DNA of 64,000 nt from Pontibacter amylolyticus (GTDB taxonomy: Bacteria; Bacteroidota; Bacteroidia; Cytophagales; Hymenobacteraceae), in assembly GCF_014638845.1 (NCBI RefSeq), contig NZ_BMFP01000006.1:1-64000 (forward strand). Direction: 5' to 3'. The translations under genes and the position numbers were made by a program. The first letter of the stretch is position 1. Every line of letters begins with the position of its first letter. Under the pieces are notes generated by a model. It saw only the letters and a program-made list of their open reading frames with translations. It ran no database searches and was not told the DNA's origin. Below are positions 44,751 to 52,240 of the stretch, one piece after another.

Positions 44751-46148
44751 TTACCCTTGCTCATCGCCTGAATCTGCCTTTTCGCTCAGGAAGTCACGGT
44801 ACCACAGGCCGGAATTTTTTACCGTGCGCTGTTGCGTTGCATAGTCCACGTGCACCAGGCCAAAACGCGGCGTATAGCCCTCAGCCCATTCGAAGTTATC
44901 GAGGAACGACCACACAAAATACCCGTCTACTTTCACCCCTTCCTGTTTTGCGCGCAGTACCTGCTGCAGGTAGCGCTGCAGAAAGTCCAGACGCCGTTGG
45001 TCGTGCACCTGCCCGTCTACCAGTTCATCTGCAAAAGCCGCTCCGTTCTCCGTGACAATGAGCTTCTTAATGCCGCTGTACCGGCTATACTGCTGTAGCA
45101 TGTGATAAATGCTTTCCGGGTATACTTCCCAGTTCATCAAGGTATAGGGTACGCCTCGTTTTTGAGCCGGCACCAGATTGGCCTGCAGGAAAGGCGTCCA
45201 GAAAGAGTGTTTGACAACTTCACGGGTATAGTTCTGTATGCCAATAAAGTCGAAATCAAAAGCCATCTTGCTTTCATCGCCGGGCATGATGTACTTTTCA
45301 ATCCGGCGCATAAACCTCAGGTCGTCCAGCGGATAGCCCAGGCCGAGCGCAGGCTCCAGAAACAGCCTGTTAAGCAGCGCATCAACCCGTCGGGCCGCCC
45401 TGATGTCCTGCTCGCGCTGGCGCAGGGGCTCTATGTGAGAGCAGGAGAAAGTGGTGCCTACTTCGGCGGATGCGTCTATGCTTTTCAGGATGCGCCCCCC
45501 TTCGGCCTGGCAGAGCACTGCATGGTGTACCGCCGGGATAAACAATCCGAATCCCCTGCGGCCAGGGGCGTGGACCCCCAGAAAGTACCCGGCTCCGGTA
45601 AACACCATCGGCTCATTGAGTACCATCCAGTGTTTTACCCGGTCCCCGAAGGCATGGGCGCACAAAGCGGTGTACTCAGCGAACCAGTCGACGATGTCAC
45701 GGTTTGCCCAGCCACCCTTTTTTTCCAGCGCCTGCGGCAGGTCCCAATGGTAGAGGGTAACCCAGGGCGTGATGCCCAACTCCAGGCAGTTGTCTATCAG
45801 GCGCTCGTAGTGCCCGATGCCGTGTCGGCTCACCTGGCCAATACCGTTCGGGAGCAGGCGGGACCATGAGAGAGAGAAACGAAAATCAGGTATACCCATC
45901 GACTGCATCAACAGCAGGTCATCGGGGTAACAGTTGAAAAAGTCACAGGCAAAGTTCCCGTGGTGGTTTTGCTTTACGTTGCCTTTCCTGCTGGTGAACA
46001 CGTCCCAGATAGAGGGCCCTTTATCTGCCATATCATGGGCTCCCTCTATCTGGTATGCCGCTGTGGCAACGCCCCAGGCAAAATCTTCTCCGAATGCAGA
46101 TCTGGTAAGCACAGGCTGATCCTGTACTGGCGTGGTGGTATCTGTCAT
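44751..46148 (-). CDS. GH1 beta-glucosidase
   Basis: 465 aa, full length for the family. GH1 signatures: FAWGVATAAYQIEGAHDMAD at the N-terminus, acid/base VLNEPM (E179), nucleophile IVTENGA (E367), and the aglycone-site WSFLDNFEWAEGY. It hydrolyses beta-glucosides (or beta-galactosides/cellobiose) with retention. There is no signal peptide, so it acts in the cytoplasm. It is a single gene, 57 bp from the next minus-strand gene. No regulator is adjacent. The sugar specificity is not visible from sequence. Confidence 0.93.
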   Translation of the reverse strand: MTDTTTPVQDQPVLTRSAFGEDFAWGVATAAYQIEGAHDMADKGPSIWDVFTSRKGNVKQNHHGNFACDFFNCYPDDLLLMQSMGIPDFRFSLSWSRLLPNGIGQVSRHGIGHYERLIDNCLELGITPWVTLYHWDLPQALEKKGGWANRDIVDWFAEYTALCAHAFGDRVKHWMVLNEPMVFTGAGYFLGVHAPGRRGFGLFIPAVHHAVLCQAEGGRILKSIDASAEVGTTFSCSHIEPLRQREQDIRAARRVDALLNRLFLEPALGLGYPLDDLRFMRRIEKYIMPGDESKMAFDFDFIGIQNYTREVVKHSFWTPFLQANLVPAQKRGVPYTLMNWEVYPESIYHMLQQYSRYSGIKKLIVTENGAAFADELVDGQVHDQRRLDFLQRYLQQVLRAKQEGVKVDGYFVWSFLDNFEWAEGYTPRFGLVHVDYATQQRTVKNSGLWYRDFLSEKADSGDEQG

Positions 46149-46205
46149 AAAAAAGCAGTGGCAAGCGCTCAGCTGCGTTATTAACTATACTTAAAACTTT
46201 TTAGG

Positions 46206-47192
46206 TTACGTGTTTTCCCGTACGATGCGTTGCACCAGGGCATCCGTCTCATCCGGATAGTGTACTTCCAGGGGCTCACCGTGCTCCAGCCACTCCTGAA
46301 TCCTGGGCAGGTGTTTTTTCTTGAGGCTCTTGATGGTGGGCACTCCCAGAAAATTTAGAGCCGCCGCGTTGCATGCCTGCTCGAACTGGTTCTTCATCGG
46401 CACCACCAGCAGCTTTTTCTGCAGGTACAGCACTTCGGACGGCGTGCCGAAACCGGCCGCGCACAGCACGCCCGCCGATGACGCCATGCTTTGCAGGAAA
46501 CGCTCGCTCTGAATGGGCTGCACCGAAACATTCTCGTGCCGGAGGGGCTGTTTGTTGTGCTTGGAGAATACCTGCCATTCGATTTTTTTAAACCGCGTGA
46601 GCTTGTTAATGATTTTGTGGTCGTCGTAGGCGGGGAGGTAAACTGTATAGTGCCCCAGGTTGCTGACTTCAAGTTCCCGGACCTGCTGGCGAATAATGGG
46701 CGTAAAGATGGAATCGTCGAACCTTGCGAAATGGAAACCATACTGCGCAGTGGTCGGGGCGTAGTTTCTCAAAATAAACTTCCCCATGTGATCCACCTCT
46801 TTCGGCTTGGGCACATGGGGGTTAAGCACCGCCACCTGGTTGCTCAGGCCAACACAATGCTTTTTGGCCAGCAGACAGGCCCAGGAGGAGATCGGCTCGA
46901 AGTCTGAAACGACCAGTTCGTAGTCTTTTACGGGCAGCTGCCGTATTTCCCTGTAGAAGCCGCGGGAGTTGGCCTGGGCAAGGGTCCTGTAAAAATCCAC
47001 ACCGCCATTCTTTCCGAAAATGAAACTCATCCCGTTCAGACGGTACCTGACAGGGTAGGGCAGGTTCAGGTCCACCTGGCAGCCGCTCACCAGCAGGTCG
47101 ACCTCACCATGCCGCTGCAAAGCAGGTATAATGTCCAGCGCTCTTGTCAGGTGGCCGTTGCCGGTGCCCTGGATGGCGTACAGGATTCTCAA
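46206..47192 (-). CDS. Glycosyltransferase (MurG/GT1-like)
   Basis: 328 aa. The start must be the TTG at 47192, because the N-terminal nucleotide-sugar fold begins at once (RILYAIQGTGNGHLTRAL). This TTG overlaps the upstream stop as TTGA, indicating translational coupling. The C-terminal half has the donor-site pattern of GT-B enzymes (SMASSAGVLCAAGFGTPSEV LY-type; VVPMKNQFEQACNAAAL). Such proteins occur beside LpxH-like phosphoesterases in Bacteroidota and probably glycosylate a lipid or envelope component. No signal peptide; cytoplasmic or membrane-associated. Confidence 0.75.
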   Translation of the reverse strand: MRILYAIQGTGNGHLTRALDIIPALQRHGEVDLLVSGCQVDLNLPYPVRYRLNGMSFIFGKNGGVDFYRTLAQANSRGFYREIRQLPVKDYELVVSDFEPISSWACLLAKKHCVGLSNQVAVLNPHVPKPKEVDHMGKFILRNYAPTTAQYGFHFARFDDSIFTPIIRQQVRELEVSNLGHYTVYLPAYDDHKIINKLTRFKKIEWQVFSKHNKQPLRHENVSVQPIQSERFLQSMASSAGVLCAAGFGTPSEVLYLQKKLLVVPMKNQFEQACNAAALNFLGVPTIKSLKKKHLPRIQEWLEHGEPLEVHYPDETDALVQRIVRENT

Positions 47193-48031
47193 GCGGACTT
47201 CAGGTTAAATTCGACCATCATGCTTTGGAACAGCTGTATGTTTGTCGGTACCCGCTCTTCCTCCTCTTCCATCACCACCACATCCAGGTCTTCCCTGAAC
47301 TTGTATAGGCTCCAGTCGCCGTTGCGGTATTCCAGCGCCGTCAGGTTCTCAATCCAGTCGCCGGAGTTGAGGTAAGTGACCCGGCCTTCTATGTTGGAGA
47401 TGTCGCGCTTTTCGGGCTGGTGAATGTGGCCGCACACCACATAGTCGTAGCTGTTGGCGATGGCAATGTCGGCGGCGGTCTTTTCAAAGTTGTTGATGAA
47501 CTTGACAGCGCTCTTGACGCGGTTCTTGATGTTGCGGGAAAGGTATACCTTGTCGCGGTTGAGTTTGAGGCAGCAGAAGTTGACCATACGGTTGAGCAGG
47601 ATGAGCATGTCGTAGCCCTGGGCTCCCAGTCTGGCCAGCCACTTGGAGTGCTGCATGGTCACGTCAAACACATCGCCGTGGAAGAACCAGGCCTTCTTCC
47701 CGTCGAGCTCCAGCACCAGCTTGTTTGCTATCTGAAACGAGTTCATCTGAAAGCCGTCGAACTTGCGCAGCATCTCATCGTGGTTGCCCGTGATGTAATA
47801 AACGCTGGTGCCTTTGGTGATCAAACCCATCAGGTACTTGACCACTTTCATGTGGCTGGCAGGCCAGTAGTTCTTGCTGAACTGCCAGATGTCGATGATG
47901 TCGCCGTTCAGGATGAGGACGTCAGGATGGATGCTCTTCAGGTAGGCCAGAAGCTCTTTTGCATGGCACCCGTAGGTGCCCAGGTGCACGTCCGATATAA
48001 CGGCTACCTCAACTTTTCTTTTTCTTGCCAT
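47189..48031 (-). CDS. Metallophosphoesterase, UDP-2,3-diacylglucosamine pyrophosphatase (LpxH)-like
   Basis: 280 aa. Calcineurin-type motifs in order: VISDVHLGTYG, LNGDIIDIW, ITGNHDE, FFHGDVFD and VCGHIHQPE supply the dinuclear metal site. The pattern and length match the LpxH-like family that cleaves UDP-diacylglucosamine in lipid A synthesis, although many Bacteroidota carry several paralogues. It is the first gene of a two-gene operon with the glycosyltransferase, pointing to an envelope glycolipid. The exact substrate is uncertain. Confidence 0.78.
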   Translation of the reverse strand: MARKRKVEVAVISDVHLGTYGCHAKELLAYLKSIHPDVLILNGDIIDIWQFSKNYWPASHMKVVKYLMGLITKGTSVYYITGNHDEMLRKFDGFQMNSFQIANKLVLELDGKKAWFFHGDVFDVTMQHSKWLARLGAQGYDMLILLNRMVNFCCLKLNRDKVYLSRNIKNRVKSAVKFINNFEKTAADIAIANSYDYVVCGHIHQPEKRDISNIEGRVTYLNSGDWIENLTALEYRNGDWSLYKFREDLDVVVMEEEEERVPTNIQLFQSMMVEFNLKSA

Positions 48032-48349
48032 ATAGCAGGCGCGGGTGAGATTGGATTTACTTTAGTAATCTTGAAAGGGGAGTAGAAGGAATGCAGGCGG
48101 TAGAGGGAAACATCGAGCAGCTTTCGCGCTATGATGTGAATAAGATTGTTTGTTGTACGTGCCATTTTTTCCTTTTTTAATGATTTAGAAAGATCCCTTG
48201 GCTACAGTCTTTTTCCACTTTCCAAAAGTATTGATGTGGTGTTAAGTACACGTTATGAGTGGGTTATGCTTGTGTTATATTTGAGAGGTGGAGGAAAAGA
48301 TGGCGTGCAGATTATATAAGGTTTGTCTTCTTAGCCTAAGTTGGTTGTA

Positions 48350-48596
48350 TAGGGTAGACCAGAGAGGGAGCTGTTCCTGAGCCCGATAAGCCTTTCCCTG
48401 TTGCCAAAGCTGAGCACACCCCGCCTGACTCCTCTGATAATGGGTGGATGGTACCTGGCCTACTTCGGTTGGCAACAAATTATCAGGGGTACTGGCCAGT
48501 ATGTGGGACAAGTATAACCACAAGGCCTGGTTCTATGTGGTATACTGCATAAACTCGCTGCTGGCTGCTTTTGCGTTATTCCTGCTGCTCAGGTAG
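48350..48596 (+). pseudogene. C-terminal relic of a POT-family peptide/H+ symporter
   Basis: From about 48362 one frame reads ELFLSPISLSLLPKLSTPR then LTPLIMGGWYLA. After one extra base at 48461 the next frame continues TSVGNKLSGVLASMWDKYNH, KAWFYVVYCINSLLAAFALF and a stop at 48594-48596. This is the E-L-x-L-S-P-I-x-L-S and final-helix pattern of POT (PTR2) transporters. Only ~75 of ~500 residues remain, with a stop codon (48350-48352) and a frameshift, so the gene is dead. The opposite-strand ORF here is a shadow. The 48032-48349 stretch holds no other gene I can support. Confidence 0.72.
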
Positions 48597-48736
48597 CTGC
48601 GGACGATTATGAAGGCCCACACTGGCAAACAGTAGGCCTATACCTTTATAGCAACTAATACCTAAAACCCACCTGCGTTCGTACTACACCATGGGGTATT
48701 GTTACTTGCTTTCAGTCAACCAGCTCCAGATACGTT

Positions 48737-49633
48737 CTATTTTTCTGGTTCTAGTGAGGCTACCGCTGCCTTCCCTATAGAAGCCTTATATACAATATAA
48801 CCTTCTTGTTCCAGGCCATCCAGCATGGTTTTTTTGATTTTGGTAGGGTAGCCATCGTGGTTGTAGCTATAGCGGCAGGTATAGGAGAGGTCCTTTCTGA
48901 TGTTGCCCTCCCGGTCGAGCACGGTATATCTGGTAATGTTGTGGTTGCGGTAGGGAAGCTCCAGCGGCATAAACCGGACTTCGAGGGGTAGACTCCGCAG
49001 ATAGCCGGGCTTGTCGTCGTACTCCAGCTCGATGGTAAGATAAGGCTTTTGGGCGCTGGGAGCACTGTAAGTGACTTTGGTTAATTTGCCTTGCTCATAG
49101 GAGTAGGTAATCACCTTGGAAATATACTTGGGGTCATCTAGCACGGTGCTTGTGTTCCAGTCAGCAGGGTTGTAAAAATAGTATTTGGACTCTGTCAACT
49201 GGTTTAAGGTATCATACGCATGGTAGACGTAGTCCCTTATATTAGAATGCCGCATGAAGGTAGTCTGAGACTCACGCGCCAAAAGACCTGCTTCTGATCT
49301 CGTCATCTGTTCTTTTCTGAACATGATGGAGTCATTTTTGTCCCAGCCAATGGGTCCCGCATCGGGTCTGAAGTTCACTTCAAAAATCTTATCCTTGAAC
49401 TGGTGGTCCGGCTCCTTGAAGTAATCATCAAAATAACTATAAGTCACCTCCTCATAGAAGTTAGGCCTGTTAGTCGTGACGCTGTATACCCTGCCCTGGT
49501 CGTAGTGAAACTCGTGGGTTGTGGGACCGATCACCACCTTTTTGGGGTATAGCTGCTTGATTTCTTCTTCGCCTTTGGAGCAGGCGGCCAAAATAGCCAG
49601 AAGGGGGAGGAGGAGTAAAGTTCTTGCTCTCAT
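48737..49633 (-). CDS. Hypothetical lipoprotein, 298 aa
   Basis: Lipoprotein signal MRARTLLLLPLLAILAAC (C18). The mature part is beta-rich with repeated strand-turn units of the form YxYDxxGrvxxv (FHYDQGRVYSVTTNRPN, VITYSYEQGKLTKVTYSAPS, CRYSYNHDGYPTKIKKTMLD), as in YD/RHS-like or DUF4595-type exported proteins. No catalytic motif. It is a single gene. Function unknown. Confidence 0.7.
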   Translation of the reverse strand: MRARTLLLLPLLAILAACSKGEEEIKQLYPKKVVIGPTTHEFHYDQGRVYSVTTNRPNFYEEVTYSYFDDYFKEPDHQFKDKIFEVNFRPDAGPIGWDKNDSIMFRKEQMTRSEAGLLARESQTTFMRHSNIRDYVYHAYDTLNQLTESKYYFYNPADWNTSTVLDDPKYISKVITYSYEQGKLTKVTYSAPSAQKPYLTIELEYDDKPGYLRSLPLEVRFMPLELPYRNHNITRYTVLDREGNIRKDLSYTCRYSYNHDGYPTKIKKTMLDGLEQEGYIVYKASIGKAAVASLEPEK

Positions 49634-49785
49634 GACTTGTCTGTTTAGTGAGATTGGGAAAACTTTACTAAATATAGTTATATTTTAACTTAAAGCAACT
49701 TAGATGTGCTGTTTTTCAGCTGTTTAGTTCACTGGCTAAGGTATAGCAGTAAGTTTTGATGGTGCTGGTTGAAGCCAGTTATTAC

Positions 49786-50394
49786 TTACTTCTTCTCCAG
49801 CAAACCATGAAAAATGAGATTCGCCAGGCCCTCATATACAGCAGAAGGTGTATAGTCAATGTCTTTCATCAGTTCTGGTGGCACCTGGCTGATAAACTCC
49901 GGGTCCAGGATCTTCTCCAGCGCACTGGCGTATAGCAGCACGGCCAGCGATATATTGGCGTCTTTCCGGATGTACCCTTTCCGGCTGCCTTCTTCCAGCA
50001 AGGTTCGGAAGCGCTTAAAAGCGGCCTCGGTGCGGTAAGCCTGCAGCAGTTGCCAGGTCTTAGGGGTGTGCTTCCTGATGTCGGTAAGCAGTTGACCGTC
50101 GATAAGCGCAAAGCGCTGCCCAACGGTGTGGAAGACCTGTTCCGCTTTTCGGGTGAAATCGGTTTCTTCCTGCTGGAGCAGGTGCTCTACTTCCCGCTGC
50201 AGTGCGTCCAGGTAGTGCTTGATTACGGCATGCAGCAATTCCTCTTTTCCTCTGAAATACTGGTAAAGCGTTTTTTTGCTCATACCCAGCTGTTTGGCCA
50301 GGTCAGCCATCAATACCTTGCTGTAGCCTTGCTTAAAAAACTGTTGTTGGGCCTGCTGCAGAATCAGGGCTTTCGGGGTGTTTGTCGTGTCCAT
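49786..50394 (-). CDS. TetR/AcrR family transcriptional regulator
   Basis: 202 aa from ATG 50394; a start 26 codons upstream adds a Cys-rich stretch not seen in the family. The N-terminal helix-turn-helix is typical (ALILQQAQQQFFKQGYSKVL, then MADLAKQLGMSKKTLYQYFR). The all-helical ligand domain covers ~70-200 and fits no named ligand class. No efflux or enzyme gene is adjacent. A GTCAGTA-N4-TACTGAC palindrome lies ~93 bp upstream and may be its operator. Targets unknown. Confidence 0.88.
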   Translation of the reverse strand: MDTTNTPKALILQQAQQQFFKQGYSKVLMADLAKQLGMSKKTLYQYFRGKEELLHAVIKHYLDALQREVEHLLQQEETDFTRKAEQVFHTVGQRFALIDGQLLTDIRKHTPKTWQLLQAYRTEAAFKRFRTLLEEGSRKGYIRKDANISLAVLLYASALEKILDPEFISQVPPELMKDIDYTPSAVYEGLANLIFHGLLEKK

Positions 50395-50473
50395 ACTAGT
50401 AGGGTGCGGTTCATCATCACTGGTCCTGCCACAAAGGTACGAGCAGCGGTGACCAGGAAGCTTATACGACAAA

Positions 50474-50520
50474 AAAATCTCCTGCAGTCAGTATTTTTAC
50501 TGACAATAGCAGGAGATTTT
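50474..50520 (-). terminator. Terminator with nested palindrome after the cold-shock gene
   Basis: AAAATCTCCTGC (50474-50485) pairs with GCAGGAGATTTT (50509-50520). On the minus strand the stem is followed by a T-run (ATTTTTTTG). Nested inside is the 18-bp palindrome GTCAGTA-N4-TACTGAC (50487-50504). It ends the gene at 50591, and may double as a TetR operator. Confidence 0.8.
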
Positions 50521-50590
50521 AGATTTATAATCACCTAAGTTAAACTAGATGGCTTAAAGCTGTATTCGTAGGCTTTTGAACCAGAGGGGA

Positions 50591-51046
50591 TTACGCCAGT
50601 TTAACGTTAACAGCATTCAATCCTTTGGGGCCTTTCTCCACCTCAAAAGTTACACGATCATTTTCCTTGATCGCGTTCACCAAACCATTCTGGTGCACAA
50701 AGACACGCTCCTGGGTCACATGATCCTGGATAAAGCCGTAGCCTTTCGAATCATTGAAAAAAGAAACGGTCCCTTTGCGGATCAGGTCAGCCGGATCGAT
50801 TTCAGCCTGCTTGGCCACACCGATCTGAATATCCTCCTGCTTGATTTCTTTCTTCTTCTTCGTAGGGTCTGGCGGCGTGTCAGTGATATTGCCGAACTCG
50901 TCCACATAGGCTAACATTTCATCCAGGCCTTTGCCTTTGTCAGAGTTGGCCATACGCTCCTCGCGCTTCTGCTCTTTGTCTTGTCTTTTCTTAAGTTTCT
51001 TCTTCTCTTTTTCTTTTTTACTGAAGGTTTCTTGTGATCTACCCAT
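50591..51046 (-). CDS. Cold-shock-domain protein with charged N-terminal extension
   Basis: 151 aa from ATG 51046; the longer frame has no conserved start. Residues ~1-85 are highly charged and Lys/Glu-rich (MGRSQETFSKKEKEKKKLKK), likely disordered or coiled. The C-terminal ~65 residues are a cold-shock domain (GTVSFFNDSKGYGFIQD with RNP1 GYGFI, RVFVHQNGL with RNP2). It binds single-stranded RNA/DNA as an RNA chaperone. This two-part form is common in Bacteroidota. A CspA-type paralogue lies ~400 bp away on the same strand. Confidence 0.88.
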   Translation of the reverse strand: MGRSQETFSKKEKEKKKLKKRQDKEQKREERMANSDKGKGLDEMLAYVDEFGNITDTPPDPTKKKKEIKQEDIQIGVAKQAEIDPADLIRKGTVSFFNDSKGYGFIQDHVTQERVFVHQNGLVNAIKENDRVTFEVEKGPKGLNAVNVKLA

Positions 51047-51096
51047 ATTGCTGTTAAATGATCTATAAAATGATGGTATGCTGGTATGCAGGTTTT

Positions 51097-51324
51097 TTAG
51101 TACCTGAACAGGAAATTTGTGCCATTGCGAATCCACTTTTCAAAAAATGAATTGTCGTTATACTCGCCGGTTACAAGTTCGAAGTCGGGTTGGTCTTTGT
51201 TTTTACGAGAGTTCATGAACTTTGGGAGGGAATCCTGATTGTTGGGGGTCCAATCCTGTCCTTTTTGGAGGGCTACGCAGATGTACTCGCGTGTGGTAGT
51301 GTCTACCAGGTATCTTCTATTCAT
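51097..51324 (-). CDS. Small hypothetical protein between two cold-shock genes, 75 aa
   Basis: ATG start, same strand as both flanking csp genes and 50 bp ahead of the second. The sequence (MNRRYLVDTTTREYICVALQ; FELVTGEYNDNSFFEKWIRN) has normal composition with no signal or membrane segment. I recognise no family. Its position suggests a role or regulation linked to cold shock, but this is inference. Confidence 0.5.
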   Translation of the reverse strand: MNRRYLVDTTTREYICVALQKGQDWTPNNQDSLPKFMNSRKNKDQPDFELVTGEYNDNSFFEKWIRNGTNFLFRY

Positions 51325-51406
51325 CGTAAGGAGGGGTTAGGTGAAACATTGCCAGGGCGGCATTATACAAACGGGGAGTGGTGCAAAGACGTGCACATCA
51401 AACTTA

Positions 51407-51437
51407 AAAAAAAGCCTCACCCGCAGGCAAGGCTTTT
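51407..51437 (-). terminator. Intrinsic terminator after cspA
   Basis: AAAGCCT/AGGCTTT arms around an inner CC/GG pair and, on the minus strand, a run of eight Ts. It lies 25 bp after the 63-aa cold-shock gene. Confidence 0.8.
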
Positions 51438-51461
51438 CTCGAAATGACTTATATCTAAAAA

Positions 51462-51653
51462 CTAAGCACGCTTAACGTTAATCGCGTTTAGTCCTTTTCT
51501 GCCTTCCTGCAATTCAAAAGTCACTTTGTCGTTTTCCTGGATTTCATGTACCAGGCCAGTCACGTGTACAAAGTACTCCTGATCTGTGTTGTCTTCTTTA
51601 ATAAAACCAAAACCTTTCAGGTCATTAAAGAATTTTACTGTTCCGTTATTCAT
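51462..51653 (-). CDS. cspA: CspA-type cold shock protein
   Basis: 63 aa, a stand-alone cold-shock domain: GTVKFFNDLKGFGFIKEDN (RNP1 GFGFI), EYFVHVTGL (RNP2), and a C-terminal GRKGLNAINVKRA. It is a nucleic-acid-binding RNA chaperone. The ~70-bp upstream region is very AT-rich. It shares its last ~12 residues closely with the larger cold-shock protein at 50591, so the two are paralogues. Confidence 0.93.
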   Translation of the reverse strand: MNNGTVKFFNDLKGFGFIKEDNTDQEYFVHVTGLVHEIQENDKVTFELQEGRKGLNAINVKRA

Positions 51654-51915
51654 TCTGTGTTGTTTAATTATATACTAACTACATTATAGCTGGTATATAG
51701 GTTCATTTATTTTTTTACAATATACGATAAAAATTTTACAATTCCGAAGTGCTGCTCGTTTTATTGTCCGAATTATATATTCTCTGAGTCAAATGCACCT
51801 TGCAAAGTGGGTTTGTGTGCTTTCAGGCAAGGTTATTAGGAGAACAGGCGTGCAGCACACTGACATATAATTACTTAGAGCGCGTTTTATTGTGTGATAA
51901 AAAACAGAAATAAAA

Positions 51916-51945
51916 TTGGGGTTCAATAAAAAGTCTCTATATTGG
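51916..51945 (+). promoter_or_regulatory. Predicted promoter of the phe attenuator/pheA operon
   Basis: TTG (51916-51918), 19-nt spacer, TATATTGG (51938-51945) fits the Bacteroidota -33/-7 pattern (TTG, TAnnTTTG) with one mismatch. Transcription would begin near 51950, only a few bases before the first leader peptide ATG at 51954. The preceding 51654-51915 holds no gene. Confidence 0.5.
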
Positions 51946-51953
51946 CCGTTGAA

Positions 51954-52013
51954 ATGAACAAGCAGCAGAAGTCATATACCTTCTTTTTTTACTTTTTTCC
52001 TCCACAGGACTAA
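51954..52013 (+). CDS. Phe/Tyr-rich attenuator leader peptide 1
   Basis: 19 codons: MNKQQKSYTFFFYFFPPQD then TAA. Five Phe and two Tyr, with FFFYFF in a row. It sits immediately downstream of the predicted promoter and 30 bp before a strong terminator. This is the classic form of a ribosome-stalling leader for phenylalanine operons: low Phe-tRNA would stall the ribosome at the Phe run. The downstream GCGGG (52015-52019) can pair with CCCGC inside the terminator stem around an inner TATATG/CATATA hairpin, giving a possible antiterminator. Predicted from sequence only. Confidence 0.8.
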   Translation: MNKQQKSYTFFFYFFPPQD

Positions 52014-52042
52014 AGCGGGAAAAGGTATATGTAACCATATAG

Positions 52043-52070
52043 AGGCCCCGCAACCAGCGGGGCCTTTTTT
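52043..52070 (+). terminator. Attenuator terminator 1 (phe)
   Basis: AGGCCCCGC (52043-52051) / GCGGGGCCT (52057-52065), 9 perfect GC-rich bp, 5-nt loop, six Ts then ATTTT. Confidence 0.9.
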
Positions 52071-52090
52071 ATTTTAAAACAGCAATTAGC

Positions 52091-52171
52091 ATGCTTACTA
52101 CACAGCAGAATTTCTTTTACGGCTTTGGTTTTAGCTTTTACTTTTTTGGTAAACGCCCGGGGCTGTATTGA
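52091..52171 (+). CDS. Phe/Tyr-rich attenuator leader peptide 2
   Basis: 26 codons: MLTTQQNFFYGFGFSFYFFG then KRPGLY and TGA. Seven Phe and three Tyr. It starts 20 bp after terminator 1, so it is made only from transcripts that pass the first attenuator. Its last codons overlap CCGGGGCTG (52157-52165), which can pair with CAGCGCCCCGG (52197-52207), the left arm of terminator 2. A ribosome stalled at the Phe codons would leave this segment free to form the antiterminator, whereas one that reaches the stop codon covers it and lets the terminator form. Confidence 0.85.
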   Translation: MLTTQQNFFYGFGFSFYFFGKRPGLY

Positions 52172-52197
52172 TTATACTTTAACCTAAAGTTATCACC

Positions 52198-52233
52198 AGC
52201 GCCCCGGAATCATACTCCGGGGCGCTTTTTTTT
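52198..52233 (+). terminator. Attenuator terminator 2 (phe)
   Basis: AGCGCCCCGGA (52198-52208) / TCCGGGGCGCT (52216-52226), 11 perfect bp, 7-nt loop, eight Ts. The T-run ends 7 nt before the pheA ATG. Confidence 0.93.
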
Positions 52234-52240
52234 GATCTGT

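Noticed and set aside
45102-45869. 255-codon plus-strand ORF inside the GH1 gene
   Set aside because: Antisense shadow; GH1 has both catalytic motifs and full length on the minus strand.
48275-48523. 82-codon minus-strand ORF
   Set aside because: It lies opposite the POT transporter relic, whose plus-strand frames show real similarity.
52232-52240. TTG start for pheA inside the attenuator T-run
   Set aside because: ATG 52241 begins the conserved IAIQGIAGAF motif directly.
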